Below, piece after piece: positions 56,825-64,000 of a stretch of DNA of 64,000 bases (the stretch's first letter is position 1; each line of letters begins with the position of its first letter). Position numbers and translations under genes: made by a program. The notes beneath the pieces were generated by a model. That model had not been told where the DNA came from. It made no database searches and was given only the letters and a program-made list of their open reading frames with translations. The stretch is from CAJCIY01 sp964245825 (lineage in GTDB: Bacteria; Actinomycetota; Actinomycetes; Mycobacteriales; CAJCIY01): assembly GCA_964245825.1 (NCBI GenBank), contig CAXTNT010000003.1, positions 124,001 through 188,000 on the forward strand, read 5' to 3'.

Positions 56825-57280
56825 TCAGGCGGCGTCGCCCGCCGGCTGGCGGACGAGCATGACGCGATCGAGTACGACGAATCGGAGCGCCCACACGACG
56901 ACCGTCGTCGCGAGCGCGGTGGCGTTGACCGCGAGCGCCAACACGGCGTGGTTCTCGGTCAGGAGGTGGCCGACATGGTTGGCCATGGCCACCGTGCCGG
57001 CGGTGATCGCCGACCCGGCGAGTGCCAGGGCGACGAAGGTACCGGCAGAGCCGGTCCGCTTGGCACCTGGCCAAACGAACCGGCTGCTCAACCAGTAGGC
57101 GGGAACCGCCGAGACGGCGAGTGACAGAGCCACCGCCTCGGTGGTGCTCCAGCGCAGCAGTCCGTAGCCCACCGCCAGCCCGACCTGGGCCAGCAGCGCC
57201 GCGACGACCGACACTCCCCCGTACCGCAGGAAGCGCGGCAGGCCGTCGCGGACCAGCGGCACCTCAGGCTGCGGCGTCAC
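56825..57280 (-). CDS. GtrA-family membrane protein
   Basis: A 151-residue protein with four membrane helices, starting VTPQPEVPLVRDGLPRFLRY and including YGGVSVVAALLAQVGLAVGYG. GtrA proteins are thought to move lipid-linked sugars across the membrane. The GTG at 57280 has AGAAGG about nine bases upstream and overlaps the LPFTG gene by 17 bases; an in-frame GTG at 57262 is the alternative. Confidence 0.82.
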   Translation of the reverse strand: MTPQPEVPLVRDGLPRFLRYGGVSVVAALLAQVGLAVGYGLLRWSTTEAVALSLAVSAVPAYWLSSRFVWPGAKRTGSAGTFVALALAGSAITAGTVAMANHVGHLLTENHAVLALAVNATALATTVVVWALRFVVLDRVMLVRQPAGDAA

Positions 57281-57809
57281 CCTGAGCGGCCTTCTTGCGG
57301 CGAGCCGCGAAGACCAGGAAGGCACCGAAGCCGACCAGCGCGGCGCCGGTCGCACTCTCGGCCACGACGTCGAGCCCGGTGAACGGCAGGTCGCTCTGCG
57401 AGGACGATGCCGGCGCAGCGGCGTTCGCCCCGGTCAGCACGATCGCCAGCGAGTCGACATGGGTCGCACCTGAGGAATCCACACCGGTCAGGGAGATCGT
57501 GTGGGAGCTGCCCCGCGTGAACGAGCTGGGGACGGTCACCGAGGTCGAGGCGTCGCCGTTCGCGTCGGCGGTCACTTCGGCCAGCACGATGACCTTCGAG
57601 TGAATCGCAACGCTCACGGCACTGTCCGGCCGGAAGCCGGTGCCCGTCACGGAGACGGACCCGCCGGGGGCCGGCGTGGTCGTGGACGCGCTGACCGACG
57701 GAGAGCTGTAGGGGCTGGCAAAGGCCAGGGTCCCGATGCACACGGGGACCGCGACCACTGCGGTCGCGATCGCCAGCCTGCCGGCGGAGACGGTGAGGGA
57801 GGGGCGCAT
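57264..57809 (-). CDS. Exported surface protein with LPFTG sorting signal
   Basis: A 181-residue protein with a signal peptide (AIATAVVAVPVCIGTLAFA), an Ig-like beta domain (PGGSVSVTGTGFRPDSAVSV to SLAIVLTG) and a C-terminal cell-wall sorting signal: LPFTG at residues 141-145, a hydrophobic helix and RRKK tail. It would be a sortase substrate, but no catalytically intact sortase gene is in the window. It heads the glycosyltransferase operon and may be a glycosylated or structural surface protein. The start ATG 57809 has AGGA 9 bases upstream. Confidence 0.82.
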   Translation of the reverse strand: MRPSLTVSAGRLAIATAVVAVPVCIGTLAFASPYSSPSVSASTTTPAPGGSVSVTGTGFRPDSAVSVAIHSKVIVLAEVTADANGDASTSVTVPSSFTRGSSHTISLTGVDSSGATHVDSLAIVLTGANAAAPASSSQSDLPFTGLDVVAESATGAALVGFGAFLVFAARRKKAAQGDAAA

Positions 57810-57940
57810 GAACTGTCCTAACGACGGATGGAGAGTGCTGACATCCACGTGCATCGGCCCGAACCGAGTAGGCCTTGAGCGTTTCTTCTGCGGATGCCCT
57901 GTGCCGCTGACCCTCGACGCCTCCCGGCTTCACCGGGTGG

Positions 57941-57999
57941 CCGAGATGCGGCGTGTTCACCGCGACACGCCGCCCCGTACGGACATTTCCCACATCTCG
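57941..57999 (-). repeat. 59-bp palindromic-ended intergenic element, copy 2
   Basis: The partner of 935-993, on the other strand, identical at 45 of 59 positions with no gaps. Both terminal blocks are conserved. Its centre differs and forms its own structure, the dyad GCGGCGTGT / ACACGCCGC (57948-57973). It lies in the 299-base gap before the LPFTG gene, about 130 bases upstream of its start. The rest of that gap shows nothing recognisable. Confidence 0.7.
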
Positions 58000-58108
58000 A
58001 CAGATCGCCGGAGCGGGGGCGTGCGGGGCGTGGCGGCTCGGTCGAGCCTGGCTGGCGGCGGGGGAGGCAGTCGGCGGACGCAGCCGATGCCAACCCCCAT
58101 CCTCAGCG

Positions 58109-58573
58109 TCAGGTGAGGCCGTCCCAGAGCCCGTGCCGCGTGTAGAACCGCTCCACCTCGTCGAGCTCGACCTCGGCGTCCTCGGCCGGGACCACCGCGG
58201 CGCCCGAGACCCACCAGTCGGCGCCGGGCAGACCGGCCGACAGGTAGGCCCGAGCGCCCGTCCGATGCCGTTGGTGCGGATGGCGAGACTGCGCGATCAC
58301 CTCACCGTGCGCCGGCTCCCACAGCCGGACCTGCCCCGCGTCCTCGCCGAGGACGACCGCATCGAACCACCGCCAGACGACGACCTCGGCGCCGGCCGCA
58401 ATGGCGGCGATCGCCACCAGGTGTCCCGGCGCCAGGCCCCCGGCTCGGGGCTTGAACGGCAGGGAGTACGGCACCCGGGCGAGGCGTCCCTGTCCGAAGG
58501 CCTGGCAGGCGTCCTCGCCGGCGGAGACGACGATGGCGGCCCGAAGCGGCACCGCCGGAGGCGTCCGATTCAC
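58109..58573 (-). CDS. Hypothetical protein
   Basis: A 154-residue protein starting at GTG 58573. It has an Ala-rich hydrophobic stretch (HLVAIAAIAAGAEVVVWRWF) and an acidic C-terminus (PAEDAEVELDEVERFYTRHG). No family is recognised, and it has no clear membrane anchor or signal peptide. The codon pattern is like the neighbours, so it is probably a real gene. It is divergent from the MazG-like gene across 141 bases. Confidence 0.55.
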   Translation of the reverse strand: MNRTPPAVPLRAAIVVSAGEDACQAFGQGRLARVPYSLPFKPRAGGLAPGHLVAIAAIAAGAEVVVWRWFDAVVLGEDAGQVRLWEPAHGEVIAQSRHPHQRHRTGARAYLSAGLPGADWWVSGAAVVPAEDAEVELDEVERFYTRHGLWDGLT

Positions 58574-58714
58574 GGCGGGATCCTAGCGACGAGTAGGGAC
58601 GACGGAACAGCGAGATCCGCGGCAGTTCCACTGGCCTGTCACGGCCCGGACTGGAAACCGATCATGCTGCGGTCGACGCGGCGCAGCGGCAGCCGCGACC
58701 TGATGGAGGTCGGC

Positions 58715-59038
58715 ATGGAGATCGGCGAGGCCCAGGAACGCGCCCGGCAGTTGCGCTCGAGGTTCTCCGGGTACGAGGCCCGCCACGGCACCGAGTGGAC
58801 GACTGCCGATCTCGTGTCGGGGCTGGTCACCGACATCGGTGATCTTGCTCGCCTGGTTCAGGAGCATGAAGGCCGGCGCGTTGGGCGAGACGACCTCGCC
58901 GAAGCACTGGAACACGAAGTCGGCGACTGTCTCTGGTCCCTGCTCGTGATCGCAGACCGGTGTGGCGTGGACGCCGACGTGGCCTACGCGGGGATGTTGG
59001 CCAAGGTCGGCCAGTGGCTGGCCGAGCGCGGCGCGTGA
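58715..59038 (+). CDS. MazG-like nucleotide pyrophosphohydrolase family protein
   Basis: A 107-residue all-alpha protein. The motif LEHEVGDCLWSLLVIADRCGVD carries the acidic E-x-x-D metal-binding pattern of the MazG/DUTPase superfamily, and an earlier acidic helix is in TDIGDLARLVQEHEGR. The ATG at 58715 has GGAGG five bases upstream and is preferred to ATG 58703. The substrate is unproven. Confidence 0.72.
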   Translation: MEIGEAQERARQLRSRFSGYEARHGTEWTTADLVSGLVTDIGDLARLVQEHEGRRVGRDDLAEALEHEVGDCLWSLLVIADRCGVDADVAYAGMLAKVGQWLAERGA

Positions 59039-59072
59039 TGGCCGCTCACTGCGCCCACCGTGGTGGCGCCGC

Positions 59073-59480
59073 ATGACTTCCCACCCGGTCGGGACGCTGC
59101 ATCACCTCGAGCTGTGGGTGCCAGACCTGACCCGGGCAACCGCCCAGTGGGGTTGGCTGCTGACCACGTTGGGCTACCTGCCCTTCCAGCAGTGGCCGGC
59201 CGGACGCAGTTGGCGACTCGGCCCGACCTATCTGGTCATTGAGCAGTCTCCGGACCTGTCCGCCGCCGACCACGACCGGGTGCGCCCCGGTCTCAATCAT
59301 GTCGCCTTCCACGCCGGGTCCCGCAGCGACGTCGATCACCTCGCCACACAGTCACCCGCTCACGGTTGGACGTTGCTGTTCCCTGACCGTCACCCCCACG
59401 CCGGTGGGCCCGAGCACTACGCCGCTTACCTGGCCAACACCGATGAGTACGAAGTCGAACTGATCGCCGACCAGCCGTAA
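59073..59480 (+). CDS. VOC-superfamily (glyoxalase-like) protein
   Basis: A 135-residue vicinal-oxygen-chelate fold protein. The metal-ligand-like His in LHHLELWVPDL, the LNHVAFHAGS block and the final YEVELI strand, carrying a Glu, are in the usual positions. Functions in the family range from dioxygenases to resistance proteins; none is assigned. It starts 34 bases after the MazG-like gene and is probably co-transcribed. Confidence 0.8.
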   Translation: MTSHPVGTLHHLELWVPDLTRATAQWGWLLTTLGYLPFQQWPAGRSWRLGPTYLVIEQSPDLSAADHDRVRPGLNHVAFHAGSRSDVDHLATQSPAHGWTLLFPDRHPHAGGPEHYAAYLANTDEYEVELIADQP

Positions 59481-59612
59481 TCGCATCAACAGGTATTCAA
59501 TGTCTCCGTGGCCAGTCCAGCGTGGTGCGACGTACCCGCCTCGTAGGCCGTGATGTTGCACGGGCGGCAGGCCCGCACCGGGCACCGTGTGCTGGTCGCC
59601 GCGCCGGTCGCG

Positions 59613-59918
59613 CTACAGGTCGAGGACCAGGGCGAGGGCTTCGTCGACCCGGTGCATGTCCGCCGGGGTCAGGAACCCGGCGTGTTCGGTGAGTCGCGTC
59701 AGGTCCACGGTGGCGAGCTGGTCGCACAGGACCAGGGTCTGCTCAGCGGCAATCTCGACGGTCGGGCGGAAGCTGGTCTCGCGGGCGCTGGTACTGGTGA
59801 ATGCGACGATCCAGGTGCTGAGGGCGAGCCAGTCCGGTTGGATGACAACGGCGTAGCGGCGGCCCTTCTGTTCGTGGCCCCGGCCACGTGCCGACAGACG
59901 GTAGACATCACCCCGCAT
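59613..59918 (-). CDS. MazF/PemK-type toxin
   Basis: A 101-residue endoribonuclease toxin candidate. MRGDVYRLSARGRGHEQKGRRYAVVIQ matches the N-terminal MazF signature (RGD, G-x-E-Q-x-G-x-R-P/Y-x-V/V-V). LVLCDQLATVDLTRL matches the dimer and active-site region. The ATG at 59918 lies 11 bases inside the end of the antitoxin gene, a typical arrangement for type II pairs. Confidence 0.88.
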   Translation of the reverse strand: MRGDVYRLSARGRGHEQKGRRYAVVIQPDWLALSTWIVAFTSTSARETSFRPTVEIAAEQTLVLCDQLATVDLTRLTEHAGFLTPADMHRVDEALALVLDL

Positions 59919-60144
59919 GGAGGGCGGCCATGTCCTGCTGGATGGATCGGATCTCGGCGAGGTCTGCGGGATCGCCAGCGACAACCCGGGCCTCCGCAGC
60001 TGCGACCTGGCGGCGCTCGTCGCGTTGCATCGCCGCTAGGGCTGCCAGAATGACCTGATCAGCGCTCTGCCGCCGGGACGAGCCGAGCTGCAGGAGCAGG
60101 TCGCGGGTACTGGACTGGACCTTGACGGTGGTGGTGTCAGCCAT
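59908..60144 (-). CDS. MazE-like (ribbon-helix-helix) antitoxin
   Basis: A 78-residue protein. The N-terminal TTTVKVQSSTRDLLLQLGSS fits a ribbon-helix-helix DNA-binding arm, and the acidic/hydrophobic C-terminus (PADLAEIRSIQQDMAAL) would wrap the toxin. It precedes and overlaps the toxin gene, so it should also autoregulate the pair. Confidence 0.82.
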   Translation of the reverse strand: MADTTTVKVQSSTRDLLLQLGSSRRQSADQVILAALAAMQRDERRQVAAAEARVVAGDPADLAEIRSIQQDMAALHAG

Positions 60145-60192
60145 GCCGGGAGTCTACTGCTGGTAGACCGCCGGTGCTGTGCACCCCTGCGC

Positions 60193-61287
60193 TCAGGCGC
60201 TCAGGCCGCTGCCACGGACCGAACCGATGCTCGTGCCGTAGCCGTAGGACGACACCTCGCAGGCGAACAGCCGGTCGCCCGCCGCCCAGCTGGCGCGGTC
60301 GACGACCCAGCCCACGACGTAGCTGCGTCCGTACTTGGGCAGCGTCCGCCCGGCGTAGGCGTCGGCCACCCGGCCGCACGAGGGCCCGACCAGCTCGCTC
60401 TGGGCATCGCCCGAGGGATAGGTGCGCGCCGAGACCACGACGCTGCCGACGTACTCGGTGTCGTGCCGGGCACTGCACGGCACGGTCTCGTCCCGGGTGC
60501 CGCCCTGCACGTGGTCGGCCACCGGCGCCGTACAGGTCCCCACTCGCGGCGTCCACCAGCGGGGTAGGTGGCGGGCGTCGCCGGCGAAAGCGGTCAGCAC
60601 TGGCGCGTACGGACCGGTGTCGCTCCCCGGGCCATCCAGGCGACCGTCCTGGACGCCGCAGTGCACGCGGCGATCGCCGCGGGCCCAGCCATGCTGCGTC
60701 GGACGCAGGATGCCCACCGCGACAGTCGAGAGTGGGGTCGGGGTGTACCCGAGGAAACCCGCGACGCTCTGGCCGCAGAGTTGCTGCGTCAGGCGACCCC
60801 ACGTAGCCTCGCTCGGGTACGCGCCGCGCGCGACGGCACCGGTGACGCTGCCGGCCGAGACCGCCTGGAACAGGTGCGACGCGGCGCACAGCACCGGCGC
60901 CACTCGGGGCTGCGCCACCCGCTCGTCCCACGTCGCGCACTCGCCGCGGGAGAGCGACGCGTCCAGCAGCTCCTGCTCGGAGGACGACGGCGACGGGGTC
61001 GGCGAACGCCCGGGCTTCGGCGCGGTCGCCTTCGTGGCGGACGGATGGTGTCGGGTGGCCACGACCAAACCTCCGCCGACGAGCAGGGCCAACAGGAGGC
61101 CGAGCGTGACGGCGCGCCGAGCCCGGCGCCGCGGCTGCCGAGGTGGCGGCGGTTCGGGGGCTCGCCACGGGTCGGGCGCCGAGGGGTGTCGGGCAAGGGC
61201 CTCGCGCGTACGCGCCGGGGCTTCGTAACGGCCCCCGCGAATGAAGTCCTCGTCCAACACGAGCTCGTCGAACGGGTCGTCGTCCAC
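60193..61287 (-). CDS. Septum_form domain membrane protein
   Basis: A 364-residue protein with a cytoplasmic Arg/Pro-rich N-terminus, one membrane helix (VTLGLLLALLVGGGLVVAT, about 60-78) and an extracytoplasmic Septum_form region. Two related segments are seen, GECATWDERVAQPRVAPVLC with SHLFQAV, and VGTCTAP to VPCSARHDTEYVG, each with paired Cys. In actinobacteria the family is linked to septum formation. GTG 61287 has GGAGG six bases upstream. Confidence 0.8.
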   Translation of the reverse strand: MDDDPFDELVLDEDFIRGGRYEAPARTREALARHPSAPDPWRAPEPPPPRQPRRRARRAVTLGLLLALLVGGGLVVATRHHPSATKATAPKPGRSPTPSPSSSEQELLDASLSRGECATWDERVAQPRVAPVLCAASHLFQAVSAGSVTGAVARGAYPSEATWGRLTQQLCGQSVAGFLGYTPTPLSTVAVGILRPTQHGWARGDRRVHCGVQDGRLDGPGSDTGPYAPVLTAFAGDARHLPRWWTPRVGTCTAPVADHVQGGTRDETVPCSARHDTEYVGSVVVSARTYPSGDAQSELVGPSCGRVADAYAGRTLPKYGRSYVVGWVVDRASWAAGDRLFACEVSSYGYGTSIGSVRGSGLSA

Positions 61288-61339
61288 CACTGCCCTCCCC
61301 TGGGGTCGGCCGATGGTAGCCGGACCGACACCGACCCCC

Positions 61340-61918
61340 TCAGCGTCTGGCGGAGCGGACGGTCAGCCCGACGAAGTGGCGCAGATTGGACAGCAGTACC
61401 TCGGGCTCGGGATGCGGGACGAAGTAGTGCGAGTACGCCACCCGGAGGAACATCTCGCTGGCCGCACGGCGAGACATTCTGTGCAGCCGGACGGCCGGCA
61501 CCGCCTCCAGCGAGTCCCCGAGCACCCGCACGAACACGGCGGTCTGAGGCTGCAACGACTCCGCGAGCGACGCGAGCGCGAAGGCCGGGTCGGCGCCGAT
61601 CGGATCAGGTCCCATGAGGTCGTCGAGGTAGGTGACCAGGCAGCGGACGGCGGCGTCGAGGCGGCGTGCGGGGGTGGCCTGGGCGTCGACGACGGCCCGG
61701 AGACGCACCGCAAAGCGGTCCTGCTCGTAGATCGCAAACGCGTCGAGCAGATCGTCCTTGGTGGAAAACCATCGGTAGAGCGTCGGCCTCGAGACACCGG
61801 CAGCCGTCGCAACCGCGGACAGGGTGAACGTGCCGCGGCCACGGCCCGCGATGACCCGTCGCGTCGCCTCGAGAATCGCGTCGACGGTCGCAGGGCGCGC
61901 GGCTGACCTAGGGTCCAT
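61340..61918 (-). CDS. TetR-family transcriptional regulator
   Basis: A 192-residue repressor. The N-terminal HTH reads TLSAVATAAGVSRPTLYRWFSTKDDLLDAF; the C-terminal ligand domain is helical. The start ATG 61918 is taken in place of a longer frame beginning at 61975. It is divergent from two dehydrogenase genes, with a dyad in between, so it probably controls them and senses a related metabolite. Confidence 0.9.
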   Translation of the reverse strand: MDPRSAARPATVDAILEATRRVIAGRGRGTFTLSAVATAAGVSRPTLYRWFSTKDDLLDAFAIYEQDRFAVRLRAVVDAQATPARRLDAAVRCLVTYLDDLMGPDPIGADPAFALASLAESLQPQTAVFVRVLGDSLEAVPAVRLHRMSRRAASEMFLRVAYSHYFVPHPEPEVLLSNLRHFVGLTVRSARR

Positions 61919-62033
61919 GGGTCGCAGGATCACACACGCCCGCGCGGGCAGCGGTGGGCCCCTGCGCGCAACCACCCACCAGCGCGCCGCAACACCCGCG
62001 AGACCGACAGCGGCCTAGGCGGACCTGGCTGGC

Positions 62034-62060
62034 TTTACATGTTATGGCGATACCTGTAAA
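62034..62060. promoter_or_regulatory. Probable TetR-type operator
   Basis: TTTACA and TGTAAA arms with partly matching inner bases (9 of 13 symmetric) lie 38 bases before the epimerase-like gene and 116 before the TetR start. Confidence 0.6.
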
Positions 62061-62097
62061 CAGGGGCCACTGATCGAGCTAGCGCTGGAGGCCCCGC

Positions 62098-63084
62098 ATG
62101 AGCACCGTCTTCGTCACGGGCGGGACTGGTCTCACCGGCGCCAACGTCTGCGAACAACTCATCGCGCGAGGCGACAGCGTGCGGGCTCTCGTCCGGAATC
62201 CGGACGAGGCGGCGGCACTCGGAGCAATCGGAGTCGAGCTCGTCCAGGGCGACATCGCCAACGCGGACGACGTCGCCCGCGCCGCCAAGAGCTGCGAGGC
62301 GGCCATCCACTGCGCGGCCCTGCTCGGCGGCGCGAGCCAGGACCTCGAGGACTTCCGCGCCGTCAACGTCGTCGGCACCACCAACGTGCTCGATGCCGCC
62401 CAGGCACTCGACATGCGTCGCGTCGTCGCGCTCAGCACCGGGACGTTCCTCGACCTGAGCTATGACGGTCCCTATGAGGAGGCCCCAGTTCTCGACGCTC
62501 CGCCCGACGACCCGTACACCGTCACGAAGCTGGCAGCGTTCCGCGACGTGCACGCCCGGGCCGCCGCCGGGCAGGACGTGCTGACCTGCCACCCGGGCGC
62601 GATCTTCGGGCCCGGTCTGGTAGCCGCGCGGGCGCTGCATCGCACGAGTTTCAACCGCGTCCTACTTTCCGCGTTGCGGGGCCGGCTCACCCGCTTCCTG
62701 TCGTTCCCGGTCACCTGGGTCGCCGGGACCGACGTGGCATCGGGTTCGATCGCCGCGCTCGACCACGGTGTGGCGGGCGGGCGCTACCGGCTGGTCGGCC
62801 GTCAGGAAGACACCCTCAGCACGGCAGCCGGCTGCAACCGAGCCTGCGAGATCGCCGGCGTCGACCACCGCGTGGAGGACCTCGACTACCGCTCGGACCC
62901 GGCGGCGCTCACCGCCGAGTTCGGCCCGACCTTGATGGCGATCGCCGCGGCTAGAGCTGCCGAGGCACCGACTCCGCGGTCGGACGTGAATCCGACGAGC
63001 GAGCAGCTCGGCTATCACCCGATGAGCTTCGACGACGGGCTCCGCCTCCTGATTCCCTGGCTGCGCGAGCTCGGCCGAATTTGA
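62098..63084 (+). CDS. NAD-dependent epimerase/dehydratase family protein
   Basis: A 328-residue extended short-chain dehydrogenase. FVTGGTGLTGANVCEQL is the TGxxGxxG cofactor site, with LSTGTFLDL and YTVTK as the catalytic Ser/Thr and Tyr-x-x-x-Lys. The substrate is unknown. GGAGG lies six bases before ATG 62098. It is followed after 19 bases by an SDR gene, and both are likely to be under the divergent TetR regulator. Confidence 0.9.
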   Translation: MSTVFVTGGTGLTGANVCEQLIARGDSVRALVRNPDEAAALGAIGVELVQGDIANADDVARAAKSCEAAIHCAALLGGASQDLEDFRAVNVVGTTNVLDAAQALDMRRVVALSTGTFLDLSYDGPYEEAPVLDAPPDDPYTVTKLAAFRDVHARAAAGQDVLTCHPGAIFGPGLVAARALHRTSFNRVLLSALRGRLTRFLSFPVTWVAGTDVASGSIAALDHGVAGGRYRLVGRQEDTLSTAAGCNRACEIAGVDHRVEDLDYRSDPAALTAEFGPTLMAIAAARAAEAPTPRSDVNPTSEQLGYHPMSFDDGLRLLIPWLRELGRI

Positions 63085-63103
63085 GCCGGATCGAGAATCG
63101 GGC

Positions 63104-63913
63104 ATGAGCATCGATCCGGCCGACATCCTGCTGACCGGCCGCGTCGCGGTCGTGACGGGTGCGGGAACAGGCATCGGCCGAGGAATCGCCGCCGGCCTCG
63201 CGGCCTTTGGAGCATCGGTGTCGATCTGGGAGCAGAACCCGGAATCGTGCGCGGCGGCGGCAGCCGACATCGGCGCGCTGGGGATCGTCACGGACGTGCG
63301 CGACAGCGGCGCGGTGGACGCCGCTCTGGCCGAGACGACCAGCCAGCTCGGGCCCGTCACGATTCTGATCAACAACGCCGGCGGCGTGTTCGCCTCCCCG
63401 CTGCTCGAGAGCCGCGAGAACGGCTGGGACGCGCTCTACCGGGCCAACCTGCGACACGTCCTGTTGTGCACCCAGCGCGTCGCCCGCGGCATGGTCGAGG
63501 CCGGTCTGCCCGGCAGTGTCACGAGCGTGACCTCGATCGAGGGCGTACGGGCTGCACCGGGCTACGCGGCGTACTCGGCCGCCAAGGCGGGAGTGATCAA
63601 CTATACGAAGACGGCTGCACTCGAGCTCGCCCCGCACGGCATCCGGGTAAACGCCCTCGCCCCGGACATCACCCTGACCGACGGTATTCGCGCGGTTGCG
63701 CCGCCGGGGTCCGAACAGCGCTTCGGATTCACCGTGCCGCTCGGTCGAGCGGGTCACGTCGACGAGATGGCCGGCGCGGCGGTGTTCCTCGCCTCAGATC
63801 TCGCCAGTTACATCACCGGGCAGACCATCCACGTCGACGGGGGGACCGAGGCGGCAGGTGGCTGGTACCACCACCCGGCGTCCGGCGGCTACGTCCTCGG
63901 TCCGAGCACGTAG
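63104..63913 (+). CDS. Short-chain dehydrogenase/reductase (SDR)
   Basis: A 269-residue classical SDR. The Rossmann motif is VTGAGTGIGRGIA, NNAGG is present, and the catalytic set is Ser in TSVTSIEG, then YSAAK. The C-terminal ITGQTIHVDGG is typical. Substrate unknown. It is probably the second gene of the operon starting at 62098. Confidence 0.92.
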   Translation: MSIDPADILLTGRVAVVTGAGTGIGRGIAAGLAAFGASVSIWEQNPESCAAAAADIGALGIVTDVRDSGAVDAALAETTSQLGPVTILINNAGGVFASPLLESRENGWDALYRANLRHVLLCTQRVARGMVEAGLPGSVTSVTSIEGVRAAPGYAAYSAAKAGVINYTKTAALELAPHGIRVNALAPDITLTDGIRAVAPPGSEQRFGFTVPLGRAGHVDEMAGAAVFLASDLASYITGQTIHVDGGTEAAGGWYHHPASGGYVLGPST

Positions 63914-63915
63914 CC

Positions 63916-64000
63916 CTACTGCCGGTCTGCGGGAGTGAAACGGTCGCCGTAGAAGGCGAAGCGTCGCTGTAGCTCGTCGAGATCGAGTCCATATGCGGCG
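63916..64000 (-). CDS. Unidentified gene, 3' end only
   Basis: An open frame on the minus strand enters from beyond the window and stops at TAG 63918-63916. The visible C-terminus reads AAYGLDLDELQRRFAFYGDRF and then TPADRQ. It is too short to place in a family. It is convergent with the SDR gene, with two bases between their stops. Confidence 0.6.
   Translation of the reverse strand, partial: AAYGLDLDELQRRFAFYGDRFTPADRQ

Overview
The window is a chromosomal segment of a high-G+C Actinomycetota bacterium. The evidence is the base composition, heavy use of GTG starts, many 1-4 base NTGA or TGATG gene overlaps, the monomeric-type isocitrate dehydrogenase, HrcA with a CIRCE operator, CsoR, Septum_form and GtrA proteins, and the conserved actinobacterial housekeeping order recO-uppS / era-(cdd)-CNNM-ybeY-phoH-rsmE-dnaJ-hrcA-hemW / lepA-rpsT-holA-comEC-comEA-degV-leuS. 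Two secreted S53 (sedolisin) peptidases, a family most active at acid pH, suggest a soil or acid-tolerant lifestyle. I saw no rRNA, tRNA, CRISPR array, insertion sequence or prophage. I cannot name the genus.

Layout. 1-5 kb: the 5' part of glyS, a small monooxygenase-like gene, icd, uppS and recO. 5-7.7 kb: an accessory S53 peptidase with a four-repeat C-terminal domain. 7.7-15 kb: a tightly overlapped minus-strand operon for ribosome and RNA maintenance and heat shock (era back to hrcA), with CIRCE at 14963-14989. 15-29 kb: hemW, a DMT-like protein, lepA, a kinase-like gene, rpsT, the competence genes holA/comEC/comEA, degV, an amino acid:carrier-protein ligase with its carrier protein, and leuS. 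29-33 kb: an SGNH hydrolase, an acyl-CoA dehydrogenase-like gene, and a CsoR-controlled permease. 33-37 kb: MoxR, DUF58 and transglutaminase genes. 37-46.6 kb: an unusual phosphate-uptake (pst) locus with three binding-protein-like genes, two of them membrane-anchored, and a sortase-fold protein lacking the catalytic residues. 46.6-50.5 kb: a secreted beta-helix protein and a second S53 peptidase. 50.7-57.8 kb: a seven-gene overlapped cluster for surface glycan or glycoprotein assembly, whose first gene encodes a protein with an LPFTG sorting signal. 58-64 kb: small genes including a MazEF-type toxin-antitoxin pair, a Septum_form protein, and a TetR regulator divergent from two NAD(P)-dependent dehydrogenase genes.

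How the parts may work together. The housekeeping operons are standard. The points of most interest are: (1) the pst operon, where a PHO-box-like repeat precedes a chain of overlapping genes for an anchored binding protein, PstC, PstA, anchored PstS, a catalytically dead sortase-like protein and PstB; (2) the amino acid:carrier-protein ligase/carrier protein pair near an acyl-CoA dehydrogenase-family gene, a possible route for loading and oxidising a carrier-bound amino acid; (3) a 59-bp palindromic-ended element present twice, at 935-993 and 57941-57999, about 57 kb apart; (4) an apparent attenuator with overlapping leader ORFs just upstream of leuS; and (5) rsmE and phoH, whose best supported starts are CTG codons.
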